This document shows, piece after piece, positions 44,840 through 54,896 of a stretch of 64,000 nt of DNA. The stretch covers positions 434,001 through 498,000 of the forward strand of contig NZ_SSBC01000010.1 of NCBI RefSeq assembly GCF_006475605.1, in the 5' to 3' direction. Below the pieces are notes generated by a model, which was not told where the DNA came from, did not search any database, and worked only from the letters and a program-made list of their open reading frames with translations. The translations under genes and the position numbers were made by a program. Each line of letters starts with the position of its first letter. The first letter of the stretch is position 1. This DNA comes from Asticcacaulis tiandongensis. Its GTDB lineage: Bacteria; Pseudomonadota; Alphaproteobacteria; Caulobacterales; Caulobacteraceae.

Positions 44840-44926
44840 ATGGCTGTTCTGCATAACCTGTTGTCATTCGCTTCCGTAACCGCTTTTGTAGTCGTGATGT
44901 GTCAGGTGGCTTCTCTGGTGGCGTGA
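44840..44926 (+). CDS. sidA: 28-residue membrane peptide, probable SidA (SOS-induced division inhibitor)
   Basis: ATG 44840 opens a 28-codon frame ending TGA 44924-44926, with AAGGTGG at 44825-44831. The peptide begins MAVLHNLLSFASVTAFVV and is one hydrophobic helix to the end, ending QVASLVA. In Caulobacter crescentus SidA is a 29-residue inner-membrane peptide encoded next to dnaE, induced by DNA damage through LexA, which blocks division by acting on FtsW/FtsN. Size, topology, location directly before dnaE and a LexA-like box in the promoter all agree. Not confirmed by alignment. An alternative is an uncharacterised small membrane peptide of another kind. Confidence 0.7.
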   Translation: MAVLHNLLSFASVTAFVVVMCQVASLVA

Positions 44927-44971
44927 ATCACCGGACATTGCGCCTGATTGATGAAGAAGGGCAGTTGAAAC

Positions 44972-47900
44972 ATGAGCGACGGATTTGTGCATTTACGTGT
45001 GCGCTCAGCCTATTCACTGCTTGAGGGGGCCATCAAGGCCTCCGAATTGGGCAAGCTTGCGCAAAAGGCGGGGCAACCGGCCGTCGCCATATGTGACCGT
45101 AGTAATCTGTTCGGTGCCCTCGAGTTCTCGCAGCTTTGCAAGGATACTGGCGTTCAGCCCATTATTGCCTGCGCCATACCCGTAAAAGGTATAGGCGGGA
45201 CGTCAGCGGAACGCTGGGCCAAGATCCCGACTATTGTCCTAATTGTACAAAATCAGCAGGGCTATCTCAATCTGACGGAACTGTCTTCCAAAGCCTATGT
45301 GGATATAGAGGCGACGGATGAGCCCCACGTTCTTTGGGAAGAGGTCGCGAAGCGTAGTGAGGGTCTTATATTGCTGTCAGGCGGACCCGATGGCCCGATT
45401 GATCCGCTGTACACGCAAAACCGGCCGGATGAAGCCGCCAGCGCCCTTAAGGCAATGCATGAGGTTTTTGGCGACCGGTTTTATATTGAGTTGCAACGCC
45501 ATGACGGAAGCCCGCATGGAGGCGTAAAAAATAGTCCTGCCGAAGTGGGGCTGGTGCGCTTTGCCTATGGGCATGATGTCCCGCTGGTGGCGACCAATGA
45601 TGTTTATTTTGCCGAAGCCGGTATGTTTAAGGCGCATGAAAGCCTTTTGTGCATTTCTGACAGTACCTTTTTAGGTGTTGCTGACCGGCGCAAGGTGACT
45701 CCGGATCACTGGTTTAAGCCTGCGGCTCTGATGCGGGAAAGTTTCTCTGATCTGCCGGAAGCTTGTGATAATACGTTGGAAATTGCCAAACGTTGTGCGT
45801 TTCTGGTGCCTAAACATGATCCGATCCTGCCGCGATTTGATACGGGGGCAGGGCGCGATGAAAACGAAGAACTGGCGTTTCAGGCGCGAGAAGGGCTAAA
45901 AAAACGCCTTACTGAGGTAACACCTGCGTTTCCTGAGCAGGATTACTGGGATCGGCTTGAGCGTGAAATCGGTGTTATCCAGAGAATGGGGTTTCCCGGT
46001 TACTTTCTGATCGTTTCGGATTTTATCAAATGGGCCAAAAGCCATGATATACCAGTCGGGCCGGGGCGGGGTTCGGGGGCCGGTTCACTTGTGGCCTGGG
46101 CGCTTTTGATTACTGATCTTGATCCCCTGCGGTTTGGCCTGCTGTTTGAACGCTTCCTGAATCCTGAACGGGTATCCATGCCCGACTTTGATATCGATTT
46201 CTGTCAGGAACGCCGCGAAGAAGTCATCTCCTATGTTCAGGAGAAGTATGGTCGTAAGCGCGTGGCGCAGATCATTACCTTTGGTACGCTTCAGGCGCGG
46301 GCCGTTTTACGGGACACGGGGCGCGTTATGCAACTGCCGTTGGGGCAGGTGGATCGTCTGTGTAAGATGGTGCCCAACAATCCGGCCAATCCGACGACAC
46401 TGGCTCAGGCGGTGGAAATTGAACCGCGTCTGCGTGAGGCCCGCGACGAGGAAGAGGCTGTAGCCAAGCTTCTTGATACAGCCCTAAAACTGGAGGGGCT
46501 TTATCGTAACGCCTCCACGCACGCCGCAGGGATTGTGATTGGTGATCGTGATCTGACGCAACTGGTGCCGCTGTATCGCGATCCGCGCTCGGATATTCCG
46601 GCGACCCAGTTTAATATGAAGTGGGTTGAAAGCGCGGGATTGGTAAAGTTCGACTTTCTGGGCCTGAAAACCCTGACGGTACTGAATCGCGCCTGGCATT
46701 ATCTGAAAAAACGTGGCGTTGAGGTGAATTACTCCACCTTGCCGCTGGACGATAAAGCGACTTATGAATTGCTGGCCTCGGGGCAATCGATTGGGGTGTT
46801 CCAGCTTGAAAGTCAGGGTATGCGTGACACCCTGCGCAAGATGCGCTGTGGGTCGATTGAGGAAATTACCGCCCTGATTTCGCTCTATCGTCCCGGGCCA
46901 ATGGACAATATCGATACCTATGTCGACCGTAAGTTTGGTCGCGCTGATATTGATATGCTTCACCCGTCTCTGGAGCCTGTGCTCAAGGAAACCTATGGGG
47001 TGATTATCTATCAGGAACAGGTGATGCAGATCGCGCAGATACTTTCCGGATACAGCCTTGGCGAAGCTGACCTTTTGCGGAGGGCCATGGGTAAGAAAAA
47101 TAAAGACGAAATGGACCGGCAAAAGGCAAGGTTCATTTCGGGTGCCAAGGAAAAGAACGTACCGGAAAAAAAATCTGACAGTATTTTTGAACTGGTCAAC
47201 AAGTTCGCCGGCTATGGTTTCAACAAATCACACGCCGCTGCCTATGCGTTCATTTCGTATCAGACTGGCTGGTTGAAAGCGAACCATCCGGTTGAATTTT
47301 TTGCCGCCAACATGAGTCTTGATATCGCCAACACAGACAAACTGGCGGTATTTTATCAGGATGCGCGGCAATTTGGCGTGACCATTCGCCCGCCGGATAT
47401 TAATCGTTCCATGGCCGATTTTGATGTGGAAAATGGTGAAGTGCTTTATGCGCTTGGGGCTATACGCAATGTTGGCCTTGAGGCTATGCAGACCGTGGTT
47501 GCGGTGCGCGAAGAGGGGGGCAAGTTTAAGGATTTGTTTGACTTCCTTGAACGTATCGACCCGAAATCGGTAAACAAGCGGGCAATCGAAAATCTGGCGC
47601 GGGCCGGTGCATTTGACTCGATCCATCCCAACCGCACGCAAATTGTGCAATCGGCGGATATATTGGTGGCCTATGCGCAATCGGTTGCGGCGGAGCGCGC
47701 CGCCGCGCAGGTCAGTTTATTTGGTGGCAGCGCTGCATCGCGCCCGCGCCTGCCGAATGTGGCTAAGGCGGCATCTTCCGACAGTCTGGATGAAGAGCTG
47801 TCGGCGGTCGGATTTTATCTGTCCGGCCATCCGTTGCAGGACATGCTTGATGTATTTAAGCGCCGTAATGTGACCTTGTTTGCTGAGGCGATGGCATTGG

Positions 47901-48406
47901 CACAGGAAGGGCGCGAGGCCTTCCGTATGGCCGGTGTCGTGCGCAGACGTCAGGAGCGGGCTTCGGCACGAACCGGAGAAAAGTTCGCCTTTGTGACCTT
48001 GTCTGACCCCAGCGGTGAATATGAAGTGCTGTTCCAACCGGAAGCCTTGCGCAAATATCGGGAAAACCTCGAGCCGGGGCAATCGATTATTGTCAGGGTG
48101 CGGTGTAAGGGCAGTGACGGTGAGGTGCGCTTCTTTGGTGAGGCGGCGGAACCGATGAGCGGCAGTCTGAAGACTGACGATATGGGCTTACGGGTGCATG
48201 TCAGTGCCCGTCATTTCGATCTGGCGGCCTTTAAGGCCAGTCTGGACGCGGCACGTAGTCGCGAAGGTGGAGAAATCACCGTATTTGGTGATATTGATAA
48301 CCAGCGTGAGGTCGAACTTAAGTTGCCGGATCGGTACAGACTGGACGGCACCTTAAGAGGGGCTTTAAATGTCATGACAGGCGTGGTTTATTGTGAAGAT
48401 GTCTGA
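44972..48406 (+). CDS. dnaE: DNA polymerase III alpha subunit
   Basis: Replicative polymerase. 1144 residues: PHP domain at the N-terminus ([18 protein letters not shown]), where the metal-binding His-x-His pattern of active PHP domains reads His-Leu-Arg, so intrinsic proofreading is unlikely. The palm has catalytic aspartates in [13 protein letters not shown], then the fingers with [16 protein letters not shown], the HhH region (about 850-900) and an OB domain (about 985-1060). This is the main DnaE, not the DnaE2/ImuC mutasome version. It follows the sidA-like gene by 45 bases. Confidence 0.97.
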   Translation: MSDGFVHLRVRSAYSLLEGAIKASELGKLAQKAGQPAVAICDRSNLFGALEFSQLCKDTGVQPIIACAIPVKGIGGTSAERWAKIPTIVLIVQNQQGYLNLTELSSKAYVDIEATDEPHVLWEEVAKRSEGLILLSGGPDGPIDPLYTQNRPDEAASALKAMHEVFGDRFYIELQRHDGSPHGGVKNSPAEVGLVRFAYGHDVPLVATNDVYFAEAGMFKAHESLLCISDSTFLGVADRRKVTPDHWFKPAALMRESFSDLPEACDNTLEIAKRCAFLVPKHDPILPRFDTGAGRDENEELAFQAREGLKKRLTEVTPAFPEQDYWDRLEREIGVIQRMGFPGYFLIVSDFIKWAKSHDIPVGPGRGSGAGSLVAWALLITDLDPLRFGLLFERFLNPERVSMPDFDIDFCQERREEVISYVQEKYGRKRVAQIITFGTLQARAVLRDTGRVMQLPLGQVDRLCKMVPNNPANPTTLAQAVEIEPRLREARDEEEAVAKLLDTALKLEGLYRNASTHAAGIVIGDRDLTQLVPLYRDPRSDIPATQFNMKWVESAGLVKFDFLGLKTLTVLNRAWHYLKKRGVEVNYSTLPLDDKATYELLASGQSIGVFQLESQGMRDTLRKMRCGSIEEITALISLYRPGPMDNIDTYVDRKFGRADIDMLHPSLEPVLKETYGVIIYQEQVMQIAQILSGYSLGEADLLRRAMGKKNKDEMDRQKARFISGAKEKNVPEKKSDSIFELVNKFAGYGFNKSHAAAYAFISYQTGWLKANHPVEFFAANMSLDIANTDKLAVFYQDARQFGVTIRPPDINRSMADFDVENGEVLYALGAIRNVGLEAMQTVVAVREEGGKFKDLFDFLERIDPKSVNKRAIENLARAGAFDSIHPNRTQIVQSADILVAYAQSVAAERAAAQVSLFGGSAASRPRLPNVAKAASSDSLDEELSAVGFYLSGHPLQDMLDVFKRRNVTLFAEAMALAQEGREAFRMAGVVRRRQERASARTGEKFAFVTLSDPSGEYEVLFQPEALRKYRENLEPGQSIIVRVRCKGSDGEVRFFGEAAEPMSGSLKTDDMGLRVHVSARHFDLAAFKASLDAARSREGGEITVFGDIDNQREVELKLPDRYRLDGTLRGALNVMTGVVYCEDV

Positions 48407-48454
48407 AATCAGTGCGATGTAGCGCTGAAAATTTGTGTTTTTCCTGAAAATCGC

Positions 48455-48480
48455 TTGATTTTTTCAATGATTGTGCCTAG
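48455..48480 (+). promoter_or_regulatory. Possible promoter of rpsB
   Basis: TTGATT (48455-48460) and GCCTAG (48475-48480) resemble the Caulobacter housekeeping pattern TTGACG-N10-14-GCTANAWC with one or two deviations in each element. It would give a leader of about 130 bases before rpsB. Confidence 0.4.
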
Positions 48481-48499
48481 GTGCGCGGCATCTCTCACG

Positions 48500-48540
48500 C
48501 GGATATGCGGTTGAGCGGGTTTTCCCAATGGGAATATCCG
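48500..48540 (+). promoter_or_regulatory. Structured rpsB leader (candidate S2 autoregulatory element)
   Basis: An outer stem CGGATAT (48500-48506) with ATATCCG (48534-48540) encloses a hairpin TTCCC-AAT-GGGAA (48522-48534), and a further GAGG-TT-CCTC hairpin lies near 48556-48565. Ribosomal protein S2 represses its own operon through leader RNA in other bacteria. That this is such a site is inference. Confidence 0.4.
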
Positions 48541-48615
48541 GTTCGTCCGTTCCGAGGTTCCTCAGGGGCTTTTCAATCTGCGGCGGATTATCGGAATAAA
48601 CAAGGAATTATGATT

Positions 48616-49404
48616 ATGGCATTGCCTGAACTGTCTATGCGTGCGCTGCTCGAAGCCGGTACGCACTTTGGCCACCAGACCCACCGCTGGAACCCAAAAA
48701 TGGAGCGTTACCTGTTCGGTTCGCGTTCCAATATCCACATCATCGACCTGTCGCAGACCCTGCCGCTGTTCCATCAGGCGCTCCTGAAGGTGCGCGAAGT
48801 CGCAGCTAATGGCGGTCGCGTACTGTTCGTGGGTACCAAGCGTCAGGCCGCTGGCCCGGTGGCTGCCGCTGCTAAGCGTTCGGCGCAGTATTATGTCAAT
48901 CACCGCTGGCTCGGTGGCACCCTGACCAACTGGCGCACCATTTCCGGTTCGATCCAGCGTCTGCGTGAACTGGAACAGGTTCTGGACCACAATCCGGCTG
49001 GCCGTTCCAAGAAGGAACTTCTGACCCTGACGCGCGAACGCGATAAGCTTGAGCTGTCGCTGGGCGGTATCAAGGACATGGGCGGTATCCCCGACCTGAT
49101 GTTTGTCATCGACACCAACAAGGAATCCATCGCCATTCAGGAAGCGCGCAAGCTGAATATTCCTGTCATCGGTATTCTGGACTCCAACTCTGATCCTGAC
49201 GGCATCACCTACCCGGTTCCGGGTAACGATGACGCCGCCCGCGCTATTCAGCTTTACTGCGACCTGATCGCTGACACGGTACTTGATGGTCTGGCGACCG
49301 GTCAGGCGGCGTCGGGTATCGATCTTGGTGCCTCTGAAGCACCGATTGAGCCGGTTTTGGCTCAGGCCGCAGCGGAAGCTGGCTCTGAAGCCGGCGAAGC
49401 CTAA
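48616..49404 (+). CDS. rpsB: 30S ribosomal protein S2
   Basis: 262 residues from ATG 48616. AAGGA is 9 bases before it, whereas the in-frame ATG at 48610 is too close and the longer frame from 48481 covers the leader. Family start [27 protein letters not shown], plus [28 protein letters not shown] and [12 protein letters not shown]. The tail is Ala/Glu-rich. It heads the large operon to lpxB, followed by tsf. Confidence 0.98.
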   Translation: MALPELSMRALLEAGTHFGHQTHRWNPKMERYLFGSRSNIHIIDLSQTLPLFHQALLKVREVAANGGRVLFVGTKRQAAGPVAAAAKRSAQYYVNHRWLGGTLTNWRTISGSIQRLRELEQVLDHNPAGRSKKELLTLTRERDKLELSLGGIKDMGGIPDLMFVIDTNKESIAIQEARKLNIPVIGILDSNSDPDGITYPVPGNDDAARAIQLYCDLIADTVLDGLATGQAASGIDLGASEAPIEPVLAQAAAEAGSEAGEA

Positions 49405-49424
49405 TATTTACGTACGTGCCATGT

Positions 49425-49453
49425 AACGGAGCCTGATTGTTTCGGGCTCCGTT
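49425..49453 (+). terminator. Hairpin between rpsB and tsf (attenuator)
   Basis: AACGGAGCC (49425-49433) pairs perfectly with GGCTCCGTT (49445-49453) around an 11-base loop. Only a few T residues follow. Partial termination between rpsB and tsf is known in other bacteria. Confidence 0.55.
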
Positions 49454-49539
49454 GTCATTGGTCTTTTGTCATTGGTTTGACACACCCTTGGGTCAGATAT
49501 CCGTCTGAGGGTTCAGCTTTAAGATTTATGGAGGATTCC

Positions 49540-50442
49540 ATGGCGGAAATTACAGCCTCTCTGGTGAAGGAACTGCGCGAAAAGACGAGCGCAGGTATGA
49601 TGGACTGCAAAAAAGCGCTCACCGAAAACAATGGTGACATTGAAGCGGCGGCGGATTGGCTGCGCACCAAGGGCCTGTCCAAGGCAGCCAAGAAGTCGGA
49701 TCGCGTTGCGGCCGAAGGTCTGGTGGCTGTGGCCAGCAATGGCACGACGGCTGTAGCGGTTGAAGTCAATGCGGAAACCGATTTCGTTGCGCGTAATGAT
49801 CTGTTCCAGGCTTTGGCCCGCAATGCGGCTCAGGCCGGTCTGAACAACGACTCTATCGAAGGTGTGCAGGCAGCGATTTCGGATGAAATCACCAACCTGA
49901 TCGCCAATATCGGTGAAAACATGGTGGCGCGCCGCTTCGCTCGTCATACGGTGTCTCAGGGTGTTGTGGCCTCTTATGTTCATAACGCGATTGCTCCGGG
50001 CCTCGGTCGTATCGCTGTTCTGGTGGCCGTTGAATCAGCTGGTGATGCCGATGCGCTGAACGAAATGGGTCGCAAGATCGCTATGCATGTTGCGGCAACG
50101 CAGCCTCTGTCGCTTTCGACCGAAGACCTTGATCCGGAAGCCGTTGAGCGTGAACGCGCCATTCTGACGGAAAAAGCCCGCGAAGAAGGCAAGCCTGAAG
50201 CTATGCTGGCCAAGATCGTTGAAGGTCAGGTTGCCAAGTTCCAGCGTGAAGTTGTTCTTCTGAAGCAGCCTTTCGTTATGAACCCTGATCAGACGGTTGA
50301 GCAACTGATTGAAGAAACGGCCAAGACGCTTGGTACACCGGTTAAGGTTACGGCCTTTACCCGTCTCGCCCTCGGCGAAGGCGTGGAAAAGAAGGTTGAC
50401 GATTTCGCGGCTGAAGTCGCTTCGATGATGGGACAGGGCTGA
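49540..50442 (+). CDS. tsf: Elongation factor Ts
   Basis: Nucleotide exchange factor for EF-Tu. 300 residues from ATG 49540 with GGAGG at 49530-49534; the upstream in-frame ATG at 49477 lacks support. The N-terminal UBA-like domain has [20 protein letters not shown], and the TDFV motif that contacts EF-Tu is in [11 protein letters not shown]. Second gene of the rpsB operon. Confidence 0.98.
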   Translation: MAEITASLVKELREKTSAGMMDCKKALTENNGDIEAAADWLRTKGLSKAAKKSDRVAAEGLVAVASNGTTAVAVEVNAETDFVARNDLFQALARNAAQAGLNNDSIEGVQAAISDEITNLIANIGENMVARRFARHTVSQGVVASYVHNAIAPGLGRIAVLVAVESAGDADALNEMGRKIAMHVAATQPLSLSTEDLDPEAVERERAILTEKAREEGKPEAMLAKIVEGQVAKFQREVVLLKQPFVMNPDQTVEQLIEETAKTLGTPVKVTAFTRLALGEGVEKKVDDFAAEVASMMGQG

Positions 50443-50484
50443 TACAGGCCTGTTTCGGCTTGAAGTTTAGCCGGCTATAAGTTT

Positions 50485-50521
50485 AAAGGGCGCAGTCCGC
50501 ATGTCGGAACCTGCGCCCTTT
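50485..50521 (+). terminator. Hairpin between tsf and pyrH
   Basis: AAAGGGCGCAG (50485-50495) pairs perfectly with CTGCGCCCTTT (50511-50521), with an inner TCCG/CGGA extension. The stem is strong but the T-run is short, so it is a probable terminator or attenuator before pyrH. Confidence 0.65.
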
Positions 50522-50640
50522 GACTGTTCAAAGCCGTGAATCTCGGCTAGAGCGGGATATATTTTGAAGAATCAAGATGCCCGCACTGTGGTCTGCTGCC
50601 GGACGTTTCCGCAGCGGATATTTAGATGAAAGACCCTGCT

Positions 50641-51372
50641 ATGACCGCACCCGCCGAACTTGCCTATAAACGCATCCTGCTGAAGGTTTCAGGTGAGGTG
50701 CTGATGGGGGATCAGGGGTTCGGTATCGACATGAACACCGTCAAGGCGGTGGCCGAAGAAGTGGCCGAAGTGGCGCGTACCGGCGTTGAGTTATGTCTGG
50801 TCATCGGTGGCGGCAATATTTTCAGAGGCCTTTCGAAGGCTGCGGTCGGGATGGAGCGTTCCAGCGCCGATTATATGGGCATGCTGGCGACGGTCATGAA
50901 TGCCCTGGCTATGCAAAATGCGCTTGAAAAGCTTGGGGTGGATACCCGCGTGCAGTCGGCCATTCAGATGGATGCCGTCTGTGAACCCTTTATTCGCCGT
51001 CGCGCCCTGCGTCATCTTGAGAAGGGGCGCGTCGTTATTTTTGCGGCGGGCACGGGCGCGCCTTATTTTACGACGGATACAGCGGCAGCGCTTCGGGCGG
51101 CGGAAATGAACTGTGATGCCCTGTTTAAGGGGACGTCCGTTGACGGCGTCTATACAGCCGATCCGAAGAAGGTGCCTGACGCTACGCGCTATGAGCACCT
51201 GAGCTATCATGAGGTGCTCTCTAAGGACCTGAAGGTCATGGATGCGTCGGCGGTGTCGTTGATGCGTGAAAACGGTATTCCGATCGTTGTGTTCTCCATT
51301 CGTCAGGCGGGTGCCCTGAAACAGGTGGTAAATGGCGACGGTATCTATACGGTGATCGCCGAGAAGAATTAG
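50641..51372 (+). CDS. pyrH: UMP kinase
   Basis: Phosphorylates UMP to UDP; hexameric amino acid kinase fold. 243 residues from ATG 50641. An in-frame ATG at 50626 adds five residues and neither has a strong Shine-Dalgarno. Signatures: [51 protein letters not shown], and [16 protein letters not shown]. Downstream frr follows after 77 bases. Confidence 0.97.
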   Translation: MTAPAELAYKRILLKVSGEVLMGDQGFGIDMNTVKAVAEEVAEVARTGVELCLVIGGGNIFRGLSKAAVGMERSSADYMGMLATVMNALAMQNALEKLGVDTRVQSAIQMDAVCEPFIRRRALRHLEKGRVVIFAAGTGAPYFTTDTAAALRAAEMNCDALFKGTSVDGVYTADPKKVPDATRYEHLSYHEVLSKDLKVMDASAVSLMRENGIPIVVFSIRQAGALKQVVNGDGIYTVIAEKN

Positions 51373-51449
51373 AGGCTATTTTCGGTGCCGAAACGGCCAC
51401 CGGAAACATGGCGTGACAACAGAAACTTAAAACCAAAGGGGTGGTAAGC

Positions 51450-52007
51450 ATGAGCAAACCCGAACTGACCAAATATAAAGACCGCATGGATAAGTCGGTC
51501 GCCGCGCTGAAAGATGACTTTGGTGGTCTGCGCACCGGACGCGCTTCGTCCGGTCTTCTGGAAACCATTACGGTCGATGCCTACGGCTCCAGCATGCCGA
51601 TTACGTCCTGTGCAGCGATTTCCGTGCCTGAGCCGCGTCTGATCAGCGTCAATGTCTGGGACAAGGCCTTGGTTATTGCGGTCGAAAAGGCGATCCGTAA
51701 CTCAGGCCTGGGGCTTAATCCGGTGACGGATGGTACGGTTCTGCGCGTGCCTATTCCGCCGCTGACCGAAGAGCGTCGTCGTGAACTGGTAAAGATCGCT
51801 GGCAAATATGCCGAAGAAAAGCGTGTAGCTGTGCGCAATATTCGCCGCGAGGCCAATGATGACCTGAAAAAAGCCGAAAAAGACTCGGTTATCTCAGAAG
51901 ACGAACAAAAGAAGCTGACGACGCAGGTTCAGGAACTTACCGACGCAGCCATCAAGCGTATAGATGAGGCGCTGAAGGTCAAGGAAGCGGAGATCATGCA
52001 GGTCTAA
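51450..52007 (+). CDS. frr: Ribosome recycling factor
   Basis: Splits post-termination ribosomes with EF-G. 185 residues, the standard length, from ATG 51450 (AGGGG upstream). Features: [26 protein letters not shown], the hinge to domain II with YGSSMPI, and the helical [25 protein letters not shown]. Confidence 0.98.
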   Translation: MSKPELTKYKDRMDKSVAALKDDFGGLRTGRASSGLLETITVDAYGSSMPITSCAAISVPEPRLISVNVWDKALVIAVEKAIRNSGLGLNPVTDGTVLRVPIPPLTEERRRELVKIAGKYAEEKRVAVRNIRREANDDLKKAEKDSVISEDEQKKLTTQVQELTDAAIKRIDEALKVKEAEIMQV

Positions 52008-52070
52008 GCACCTGTTTGCTATCCGTGGCGGTTCGGTGATATCAGGGCCTAAGTGCAGGGGATTAAATCT

Positions 52071-52856
52071 ATGGCTTTAAGCGGCCCCGATACCTTATCT
52101 GAAGCCGTAGCAGATGCTGACGGACGGACGGGGCTGTCTGACGGATTGCATGTGGCCATTATCATGGATGGTAATGGCCGCTGGGCCAAGGCACGGCACC
52201 AGTTGCGCGGTTTTGGCCATCGTGCGGGCGTCAATGCCCTGAAACGGACCATAAGTGCCGCGGCTGAAATGGGTGTGTCTCATCTGACGGTCTTTGCCTT
52301 TTCTACGGAAAACTGGCGGCGACCGGAAAGCGAGGTCTCTGACCTTATGGGCCTGATTAAGGCCTTTATCCGTTCTGACCTTGAACGTTTGAGGCGCGAA
52401 GGGGTCTGTGTACGCATTATTGGTCAGACCGATAATCTGCCTGCCGATGTGGTGCAGGATATTCATGAGGCGCATGAACAGACCAGACACAATTCGCGCT
52501 TTTATTTGCAGGTAGCGCTGAATTACGGGGCTCAGGCCGATATTGTGGCGTCGGCACAAAATTTTGCCCGTGCCGTACAGCGAGGTGAGGCCGCACCTGA
52601 AGACCTGACGATCGAACGGTTTACGGGTCTGTTGTCGACCAGTGGTTTGCCGCCGCTTGATCTTGTTATCCGCACCTCAGGTGAGCACAGGTTGTCGAAC
52701 TTCCTTTTGTGGGAGGCCGCCTATGCCGAATTTATCTTTCAGGACATTCTCTGGCCGGATTACGGACCTGAGGCATTGAAAGAGGCGCTGGATATATTCC
52801 GGCGGCGTGAGCGCCGATTCGGCGCGGTTGGAGCCGGTCATGTCGTCTCAGCCTGA
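52071..52856 (+). CDS. uppS: Undecaprenyl diphosphate synthase
   Basis: cis-Prenyltransferase making the C55 lipid carrier for peptidoglycan. 261 residues from ATG 52071 (AGGGGA 9 bases upstream; a GTG at 52053 is the alternative). The catalytic Asp is in VAIIMDGNGRWAKARH, followed by FGHRAGVNALKRTI, LTVFAFSTENWRRP, and the C-terminal DLVIRTSGEHRLSNFLLWEAAYAEF. Overlaps cdsA by 17 bases. Confidence 0.97.
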   Translation: MALSGPDTLSEAVADADGRTGLSDGLHVAIIMDGNGRWAKARHQLRGFGHRAGVNALKRTISAAAEMGVSHLTVFAFSTENWRRPESEVSDLMGLIKAFIRSDLERLRREGVCVRIIGQTDNLPADVVQDIHEAHEQTRHNSRFYLQVALNYGAQADIVASAQNFARAVQRGEAAPEDLTIERFTGLLSTSGLPPLDLVIRTSGEHRLSNFLLWEAAYAEFIFQDILWPDYGPEALKEALDIFRRRERRFGAVGAGHVVSA

Positions 52857-53700
52857 TAAAGGGTCTGTGACGCCAGCAACGGCTACGTCCAGACGCAAGA
52901 AAAGCTATAGTGAATTGCCCATTCGGGTGGCCTCGGCTCTGGTGCTGATACCGGTGGTTTTGTGGATCATTGTCATCGGGCAGTGGGCTTTTCTTGGGCT
53001 TTTGTGTGTCGGTGTTGCGCTTCTGAGTTATGAATGGGGGGTAATGGCGGCCCCGAAACTGGCGCGTCAGATGGCGGCGGCCATATGTATCGCTATTATT
53101 GCCGCAACCCTTACGGTCTATATCGGGAACATGTTCCTGGGGCTGGTGGTCCTGGGGATTGGGACCCTTTGTGCGGGTGTTTATATCCGTCTGCTGAAAG
53201 GCCCTTATCTCGATGCGGCCTATGGCGTGTTTTATATAGGCTGGCCAGCGCTGGTGCTGATCTGGCTAAGAGGGACGGATAACGGCACCTACTGGGTGTT
53301 TTTCGCCTTTCTGATTGCCTGGGCGGCAGACAGTGCGGCCTATCTGGTAGGTAAACTGGTCGGCGGGCCTAAGCTGTGGCGCAAATACTCGCCCAACAAG
53401 ACATGGTCGGGCTTTGCCGGGGGCATGATCGCGGGCATGCTGACGGCGGGGACATTATCGGATCTGACCAATCTGTTTAAATCCAACACCGCCGCGCTTC
53501 TGGTCGGCTTGATTACGGCACTGGCGACCATGGGCGGGGATTTATGGGAATCGATGCTCAAGCGCCGGTATGGCGTCAAGGATTCCGGCACCTTGATACC
53601 TGGCCATGGCGGACTGCTTGATCGGGTCGATGGGCTGATGTTTGCGATTGTCGCCATTGGCGGCATCAGGGTTCTGGTCATGCTCGGGACGGTGATATGA
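52840..53700 (+). CDS. cdsA: Phosphatidate cytidylyltransferase
   Basis: Makes CDP-diacylglycerol for all phospholipids. 286 residues from ATG 52840 with GGAG at 52830-52833. Multiple transmembrane helices from about residue 30 onward, and the family signature near the C-terminus: KDSGTLIPGHGGLLDRVDGL. Its stop overlaps the dxr start (ATGA). Confidence 0.96.
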   Translation: MSSQPDKGSVTPATATSRRKKSYSELPIRVASALVLIPVVLWIIVIGQWAFLGLLCVGVALLSYEWGVMAAPKLARQMAAAICIAIIAATLTVYIGNMFLGLVVLGIGTLCAGVYIRLLKGPYLDAAYGVFYIGWPALVLIWLRGTDNGTYWVFFAFLIAWAADSAAYLVGKLVGGPKLWRKYSPNKTWSGFAGGMIAGMLTAGTLSDLTNLFKSNTAALLVGLITALATMGGDLWESMLKRRYGVKDSGTLIPGHGGLLDRVDGLMFAIVAIGGIRVLVMLGTVI

Positions 53701-54896
53701 GACGTATTTCCATTCTGGGTTCTACCGGCTCGATCGGTATTTCAACCCTCAATCTGATTGAGGAAACACTCCGGCCCGGTGAGGACTATGTCCTTGAGGC
53801 CCTGTGTGCCGGACGTAATGCCACGCTTCTGGCCGAACAGGCGCGTAAATTCAGACCGGCGATTACGGTACTGGCGGATGAAAGCCAGTGGCCGCTGTTC
53901 AAAGAACTGATGCAGGGCTCCGCTCTTGAGATTGCCTGTGGCGCTGAGGCGGTAACGGCGGCAGCGGGACGTAAGGCCGATTGGGTCATGGCGGCGATTG
54001 TCGGCATTGCGGGTCTTGGACCGGTCTGGGCGGCGGCAGGGACGGGGGCTGTGGTGGCGCTGGCCAACAAGGAAAGCCTTGTTTGCTGCGGACGATCATT
54101 ATTGGCGCGGGCCGAGGCGCATGGCGGCCGTATTCTGCCGGTCGATTCCGAACATAATGCCATTTTTCAGGTCTTTGAAGAGTCCGAACGGGCGCGTATC
54201 AACCGGCTGATCCTGACCGCTTCGGGTGGGCCGTTCAGAGGCTATAGCCGCGACCAGTTGCGTTTTGTGACGCGTGAACAGGCACTGAAGCATCCGAACT
54301 GGGCCATGGGCGCGAAGATTACGATCGATAGCGCGACACTGGCCAATAAGGGGCTTGAGTTTATCGAGGCAGCTTATCTGTTTGATATGCCGCCGGAAAA
54401 GATTGACGTGCTGATCCATCCGCAATCCGTCGTGCATAGTCTGGTGGAATATGCCGATGGCTCGACACTGGCGCAGATGGGGCCTGCGGATATGCGCGTG
54501 CCAATTTCCCATGCACTGGGGTGGCCCAACCGGCTGAAATGGCAGGCACCGACGCTTGACCTCAAAACCATTGGCACCTTAAGCTTTGATGCGCCGGATG
54601 AAGCGGCGTTTCCGATGCTGAGGCTGGCGCGTGAGGCCCTACAGGCGGGCGGGCTGATGCCTGTGGTTTATAACGCCGCCAATGAGGTCATGGTGCAGGC
54701 GTTTCTCGACGGAAAAGCCTCGTTTATGGCCATTGCTGAATCGGTGGAAATGGCCATGATGAAGGCGCAATCGCCAACTATGGCTTTAAGTCAGGCAACA
54801 AGCCATGATATGCACACGATACTTGAAACGGATCGGCTGACGCGGCAGGTGGTTTCAGAAACTTTGGGCGCGGCGGAGACACGAAAAGCTATATGA
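53697..54896 (+). CDS. dxr: 1-deoxy-D-xylulose 5-phosphate reductoisomerase
   Basis: Second step of the MEP isoprenoid pathway, which supplies UppS. 399 residues. NADPH-binding ISILGSTGSIGISTLNLIEE is at the N-terminus, the metal and substrate site includes ILPVDSEHNAIFQ and TASGGPFRGYSRDQL, and NHPNWAMG-type motif appears as KHPNWAMGAKITIDSATL. Four-base overlap with cdsA upstream and rseP downstream indicates translational coupling. Confidence 0.98.
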   Translation: MRRISILGSTGSIGISTLNLIEETLRPGEDYVLEALCAGRNATLLAEQARKFRPAITVLADESQWPLFKELMQGSALEIACGAEAVTAAAGRKADWVMAAIVGIAGLGPVWAAAGTGAVVALANKESLVCCGRSLLARAEAHGGRILPVDSEHNAIFQVFEESERARINRLILTASGGPFRGYSRDQLRFVTREQALKHPNWAMGAKITIDSATLANKGLEFIEAAYLFDMPPEKIDVLIHPQSVVHSLVEYADGSTLAQMGPADMRVPISHALGWPNRLKWQAPTLDLKTIGTLSFDAPDEAAFPMLRLAREALQAGGLMPVVYNAANEVMVQAFLDGKASFMAIAESVEMAMMKAQSPTMALSQATSHDMHTILETDRLTRQVVSETLGAAETRKAI

